NCBI GenBank assembly: GCA_029167045.1 | Contig: JARFPK010000004.1 | Location: 21,364-85,363, forward strand | Direction: 5' to 3' | DNA length: 64,000 nucleotides | Origin: Candidatus Methanocrinis natronophilus | Lineage (GTDB): Archaea > Halobacteriota > Methanosarcinia > Methanotrichales > Methanotrichaceae | Shown here: piece after piece, positions 60,254 through 64,000 of the stretch | Numbering within the stretch: position 1 is the first letter of the stretch | How the letters are laid out: each line of letters starts with the position of its first letter | The notes under the pieces: model-generated | Told to the model about the DNA's origin: nothing | The model's database searches: none | Seen by the model: the letters and a program-made list of their open reading frames with translations, nothing else | Made by a program: the position numbers and the translations under genes

Positions 60254-63200
60254 AGACCTCCGATTACTTCGAAGCTCTGGAGGGGGGGCTCGCCCGGGAG
60301 ATGGAGATCGCCGGCAAAGCCCGGAGCCAGGGGAAGGACCCGAGCCTCTCGGTGGAGGTGCCGACGGCCGTCGACCTGGCGGAGAGGGTCGAGAAGCTGA
60401 TCGGGATCGAGGGGATAGCAAACAGGATCAGGGAGCTGGAGGGAGGAGGGATGAGCCGGGAGGAGGCGGCTCTGGCCATAGGCTCCGACTTCGCCGCAGG
60501 AAGGATAGGCAGTTTTTCGACGAAGATCGAGGCGATTGACGGGGCCATCAGGACCTCCGTCGCCCTCCTCACCGAAGGGGTGGTGGCAGCCCCCATCGAG
60601 GGGATCGCCAAAGTGGACCTGGGCAAAAACGACGACGGCACCGATTACCTCAAGGTCTATTACGCCGGGCCCATCAGGTCGGCCGGGGGGACGGCCCAGG
60701 CCCTCTCCGTCCTCGTCGCCGACTGTGTCCGGCGGGAGGTGGGGATCGACCGGTACAAGCCGAGGGCCGAGGAGGTGGAGAGGTACGTCGAGGAGATCGG
60801 CCTATACCGCCGGGTGGCGGGGCTGCAGTACGTCCCTTCCGACGAGGAGATAAGGACCCTCGTAAGAAACTGTCCCATCTGCATCGAGGGGGAGCCGACG
60901 GAGGAGGAGGAGGTATCAGGCTATCGAGACCTCGATAGGATCGATACGAACCGGATCAGGGGGGGGGTCGCCCTCGTCTCCGCCGAGGGGATCGCCCTCA
61001 AGAGGCCGAAGCTTAAAAAGCATGTGACAAAGCTCGGGATCGAGGGGTGGGACTGGCTCGATGACCTGGCCAGCGGCGGCAAGAAGGATGGCGGCGCCTC
61101 CGGGGAGAAGTTCCTCCGGGACATCATCGCCGGAAGGCCGGTCTTCTGCCACCCCCACCGCCCGGGGGGGTTTAGGCTCAGGTACGGCAGGTCCCGCAAC
61201 ACCGGCCTTGCTGCCGCCGGTTTCAGCCCCGCTTCCATGATCCTCCTCCGAGACTTTCTCGCTGCCGGGACCCAGGTGAAGGTGGAGCTTCCGGGGAAGG
61301 CGGCGGCGGTCTCCCCGGTCTCCAGCATCGAGGGGCCGACGGTGAGGCTGAAGAACGGCGACCTCGTCCGGATCGACTCCGCCGATGAGGCGATCCGCCT
61401 CCGGGGAGAGGTGGCCGGGATCGTCGACGTCGGCGAGGTTCTCATAAGCTTCGGCGACTTTCTTGAGAACAACAGGACTCTCGCTCCCGCATCCTACTGC
61501 TTTGAATGGTGGGCGGCGGAGCTGGTGGAGGCGGGGGGCGACCCTTCTGGCCTGGAGGCGCCTTCCGGGGAAGAGGCGATAGAGATCTCCCGCCGGTGGG
61601 GCGTCCCCCTCCACCCGGCCCACACCCACATCTGGCACGACCTATCTCCCGAAGGGTACAGGAGGCTTAGGGAGGCCGTCTCCAGGGAGGGGGTCCTCGA
61701 CGGCGTCCTCTTCCTCCCCCCCTCTCTTCTGGAGCCTCTCGAGACGCTCCTCGTCCTCCACAGGATGAGAAGCGGCAGGATAGAGGTCGACGATCCCCTC
61801 CCCCTCTTGCTCTGCCTGGGGATCGATCCTGATGGGATGAGGAGTAATGACCTTTGCGAAGAGCCTGATATTGTGAACGAAGAAGATGAAGATGAAGATG
61901 AAGATGGAGAAGATGGATCGGACGGGGGTGAGGTCGACGGCGATATCCGATCGGAGCTCCCGGGTGAGAAGACCGCCCTCGATCTGGTCAACCAGGCCGC
62001 CGGGATCAGGGTGATGGCGAGAGCCCCCACCAGGATCGGGTCGAGGATGGGGCGGCCGGAGAAATCGGACAAGCGGCAGATGAGGCCTCCACCCCATGTC
62101 CTATTCCCCACCGGCGACGCTGGGGGGAAGAGCAGGTCGGTGGGGGGGTGCGCCAAAAACCATGTGGGCAACGGCAGGTACGGGATCATAGAGACCTCCA
62201 TAGGAAAGAGATTCTGTCAAAAGTGCGGCGCAGAGACCCACGAGTTTCTCTGCAGTTGCGGGGGCCACACCCTTCTGCGAAGGGCGTGCCCCGTCTGCCA
62301 CCAGCCCGGATTGGATAAATGCCCAAAATGCGCGAAGCCCACCACCGCCGCCTCCACCATGAAGCTCGACGTCAAAGCCCTCTACTCCCGGGCTCTCGAC
62401 CACCTCTGCGAGAGGGAGCCGGAGCTGGTGAGGGGGGTCCTCGGCCTAACCAGCCGGGACAAGACCCCCGAGAGCCTGGAGAAGGGGGTCCTCCGGGCGA
62501 AGCACGGCGTCTACATATTCAAGGACGGTACGGCCAGATACGACCTCACCGACCTCCCTCTCACCCATTTCCGGCCGAGGGAGGTCCACGCAGATATCGA
62601 AAAGCTTAAGAATCTCGGCTACACCCACGACATCCGCGGAGAGCCCCTGACGAGCCCCGAACAGATCTTGGAGCTTTTAGTCCAGGACGTAGTCCTCTCC
62701 TTCGACGGCGGTGAATATCTCCTGAAGGTGGCTAAGTTCGTCGACGAGGAGCTGGAGAAGTTCTACGGCATCGAGAGGTTCTACAATGCAGAGACCCCCG
62801 ACGACCTGATCGGATGCCTGCTGGTGGGGCTCGCCCCCCACACCTCCGCCGGGGTCTTATGCCGGCTGATCGGCTACACCCCCGCCTCAGCCGGATACGG
62901 CCACCCCTTCTTCCACGCCGCCAAGAGGAGGAACTGCGATGGGGACGAGGACTGCGTCATGCTCCTCATGGACGCCCTCCTCAACTTCTCGATGTCCTAC
63001 CTCCCGGAGAGGAGGGGCGGCAAGATGGACGCCCCCCTGGTGATGACCACCAGGCTCGACCCCACGGAGGTGGACGGCGAGGCCCACAACCTGGACCTCC
63101 CTTCGAGGTACCCTCTGGAGTTCTACCGGGCGACTTTGACAGGCGCGTCGCCGAAGGATCTGGAGGGTATCATCGACCTGGTATCGAAGAGGCTTGGAAC

Positions 63201-63687
63201 CGACGGACAGTACCGGGGGTTCGGGTTCACCCACGACACCTACGACATCGCCGCAGGGCCGAAGAACAGCGCCTACAAGACCCTGGGGACGATGGTGGAG
63301 AAGATGGACGCCCAGCTCGCCCTGGCGAGGTCGATCCGGGCCGTCGACGAGAGGGACGTGGCGACGAGGGTGATCAACTCCCACTTCCTCCCCGACCTGA
63401 TCGGAAACCTCCGGGCCTTCTCCCGGCAGACGGTCCGGTGCGTCAAGTGCGGATCGAAGTTTCGCAGGCCCCCCCTCTCCGACGTCTGCCCCAAATGCGG
63501 TGGCCGGGTCATCCTCACCGTCCACGAGGGGAGCGTGAGAAAGTACCTGGAGGTCTCGATGAAGGTCGCCGAGGAGTTCGGGGTCGACGACTACACCAAA
63601 CAGAGGCTCGAGCTGATCAAGATGGACATCGACTCTCTATTCCACAACGACAAGTCAAAGCAGACGGGGCTTGCGGACTTCATGTGA
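60250..63687 (+). CDS. polC: DNA polymerase D large subunit (DP2)
   Basis: 1145 residues, usual length without inteins. TTG start overlaps the PPC stop. Landmarks: [32 protein letters not shown] and [20 protein letters not shown], then a Cys-rich zinc part [17 protein letters not shown] ... [15 protein letters not shown]. The catalytic NADGDEDC-type region appears as [20 protein letters not shown] (about residues 897-916). A C-terminal zinc ribbon ([10 protein letters not shown] ... CPKCGG) follows. Replicative polymerase of Euryarchaeota with small subunit DP1, which is not in the window. An acidic Asp/Glu tract at about residues 537-565 is encoded by a GAAGAT repeat. Confidence 0.97.
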   Translation: MKTSDYFEALEGGLAREMEIAGKARSQGKDPSLSVEVPTAVDLAERVEKLIGIEGIANRIRELEGGGMSREEAALAIGSDFAAGRIGSFSTKIEAIDGAIRTSVALLTEGVVAAPIEGIAKVDLGKNDDGTDYLKVYYAGPIRSAGGTAQALSVLVADCVRREVGIDRYKPRAEEVERYVEEIGLYRRVAGLQYVPSDEEIRTLVRNCPICIEGEPTEEEEVSGYRDLDRIDTNRIRGGVALVSAEGIALKRPKLKKHVTKLGIEGWDWLDDLASGGKKDGGASGEKFLRDIIAGRPVFCHPHRPGGFRLRYGRSRNTGLAAAGFSPASMILLRDFLAAGTQVKVELPGKAAAVSPVSSIEGPTVRLKNGDLVRIDSADEAIRLRGEVAGIVDVGEVLISFGDFLENNRTLAPASYCFEWWAAELVEAGGDPSGLEAPSGEEAIEISRRWGVPLHPAHTHIWHDLSPEGYRRLREAVSREGVLDGVLFLPPSLLEPLETLLVLHRMRSGRIEVDDPLPLLLCLGIDPDGMRSNDLCEEPDIVNEEDEDEDEDGEDGSDGGEVDGDIRSELPGEKTALDLVNQAAGIRVMARAPTRIGSRMGRPEKSDKRQMRPPPHVLFPTGDAGGKSRSVGGCAKNHVGNGRYGIIETSIGKRFCQKCGAETHEFLCSCGGHTLLRRACPVCHQPGLDKCPKCAKPTTAASTMKLDVKALYSRALDHLCEREPELVRGVLGLTSRDKTPESLEKGVLRAKHGVYIFKDGTARYDLTDLPLTHFRPREVHADIEKLKNLGYTHDIRGEPLTSPEQILELLVQDVVLSFDGGEYLLKVAKFVDEELEKFYGIERFYNAETPDDLIGCLLVGLAPHTSAGVLCRLIGYTPASAGYGHPFFHAAKRRNCDGDEDCVMLLMDALLNFSMSYLPERRGGKMDAPLVMTTRLDPTEVDGEAHNLDLPSRYPLEFYRATLTGASPKDLEGIIDLVSKRLGTDGQYRGFGFTHDTYDIAAGPKNSAYKTLGTMVEKMDAQLALARSIRAVDERDVATRVINSHFLPDLIGNLRAFSRQTVRCVKCGSKFRRPPLSDVCPKCGGRVILTVHEGSVRKYLEVSMKVAEEFGVDDYTKQRLELIKMDIDSLFHNDKSKQTGLADFM
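61882..61905 (+). repeat. (GAAGAT)4 in polC
   Basis: Four exact GAAGAT hexamers encode Glu-Asp repeats in a low-complexity insertion of the polymerase; slippage could change its length without breaking the frame. Confidence 0.8.
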
Positions 63688-63724
63688 ATGGGGCACATAA
63701 AAAAAGAGGTCGGACTCCCGCCCC

Positions 63725-63740
63725 GCGCCCCTCAGGGCGC
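63725..63740. terminator. GC hairpin between convergent genes
   Basis: GCGCCC-CTCA-GGGCGC is a perfect 6-bp stem with a 4-base loop, between polC (ends 63687) and the minus-strand gene that ends at 63732. A run of seven A follows polC at about 63699-63705. Confidence 0.45.
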
Positions 63741-64000
63741 GAGGCAGCTCTCGGTCCCTTCACATCCGGTGCAGGTGAGCAGCTCACAGTTCATGACGTC
63801 CGGCTGATAGCCGGCGTGCTGGAACTGCCAGTTTGGCGGCTGCCATATCCCGCATCCCGTGGGGCCGCACTCGTCTTCTACGACCCCGACGTCGATGACG
63901 CAGGTGGCGTGGACCGGCTGGACGACGGTCCCGTCGACGGACCTGGCGTCCACCTCGACGGTGTTGGTGAACCTGCCGTCGCCGGGTGCCAGGGCGGCGA
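63732..64000 (-). CDS. C-terminus of a DUF11-type surface protein (5' end outside window)
   Basis: The minus-strand frame is open to the window end. It reads GDGRFTNTVEVDARSVDGTVVQPVHATCVID, the end of a DUF11 conserved-repeat domain like those in the giant protein at 36856, then a Cys-rich tail (CGPTGCGIWQPP ... CELLTCTGCEGTESC) of about 45 residues. Eight cysteines suggest disulfides or metal binding outside the cell. No membrane anchor at this end. Confidence 0.72.
   Translation of the reverse strand, partial: AALAPGDGRFTNTVEVDARSVDGTVVQPVHATCVIDVGVVEDECGPTGCGIWQPPNWQFQHAGYQPDVMNCELLTCTGCEGTESCLAP

Overview
The window reads as chromosomal DNA of a GC-rich methanogenic archaeon. Archaeal core genes include the PolD large subunit (60250-63687), aRF1 (20097-21338), ribosomal protein S3Ae (23619-24215), a translin-family protein and UPF0201. 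Methanogen markers include an MtrA homologue, a YcaO-TfuA pair, DUF1890/DUF1894, a Tfx-type regulator, FprA and a CooC-type ATPase. TATA boxes, TTG/GTG starts and large secreted DUF11/PQQ-repeat proteins fit the Methanotrichaceae (Methanothrix/Methanosaeta/Methanocrinis group). That placement is inference; no 16S gene is present. I saw no tRNA, rRNA or CRISPR array.

Layout. 1-2100: tetrapyrrole synthesis, a uroporphyrinogen methyltransferase-HemD fusion coupled to an AhbC-like radical SAM enzyme. 2100-6800: a scarred region in which a KefB-type antiporter survives only as two fragments flanking an MscS channel and a secreted discoidin-like protein. 6800-13000: carboxymuconolactone decarboxylase-like protein, UvrB, a TPR protein, an anchorless MtrA paralogue, and an HTH plus tandem RecA/KaiC-like pair. 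13000-16700: two minus-strand sulfur-transfer operons (ycaO-tfuA-moaD, and DUF1890-DUF1894-mini-moaD-moaE). 16900-24200: an anion transporter, an aRF1 operon, an MTA phosphorylase and an S3Ae-CooC operon. 24300-34800: secreted protein, FprA, PanE-like, HIT, CutA, Tfx, AI-2E exporter family, a broken GNAT gene beside an 8 x 11 bp tandem repeat, and a complete tupABC tungstate transporter. 35000-36250: an IS200/IS605-type element carrying only tnpB.

36800-52800 is the most interesting part. Going left to right on the plus strand it encodes an 1878-residue surface protein (alpha/alpha toroid resembling the transcobalamin N-domain, three DUF4430-like repeats, DUF11 domains), two secreted PQQ-type beta-propellers, a 1745-residue secreted and C-terminally anchored PQQ-propeller-CobN fusion, then DUF2162, MotA/TolQ/ExbB and DUF2149 membrane proteins in overlapping frames. 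A BtuF-like binding protein at 57695 lies under similar AT-rich palindromes. The CobN-DUF2162-ExbB-DUF2149 set resembles the bacterial HmuSTUV heme-utilisation set. I infer an extracytoplasmic tetrapyrrole capture and (de)metallation machine driven by an ion-gradient motor instead of by AAA+ chelatase subunits.

52900-64000: a secreted three-repeat protein, a GH13 glycosidase, a GATE-domain membrane protein, YjbQ, the BtuF-like and AsnB-like pair, a PPC-domain protein, DNA polymerase D large subunit, and the C-terminus of another DUF11-type surface protein that runs off the window.
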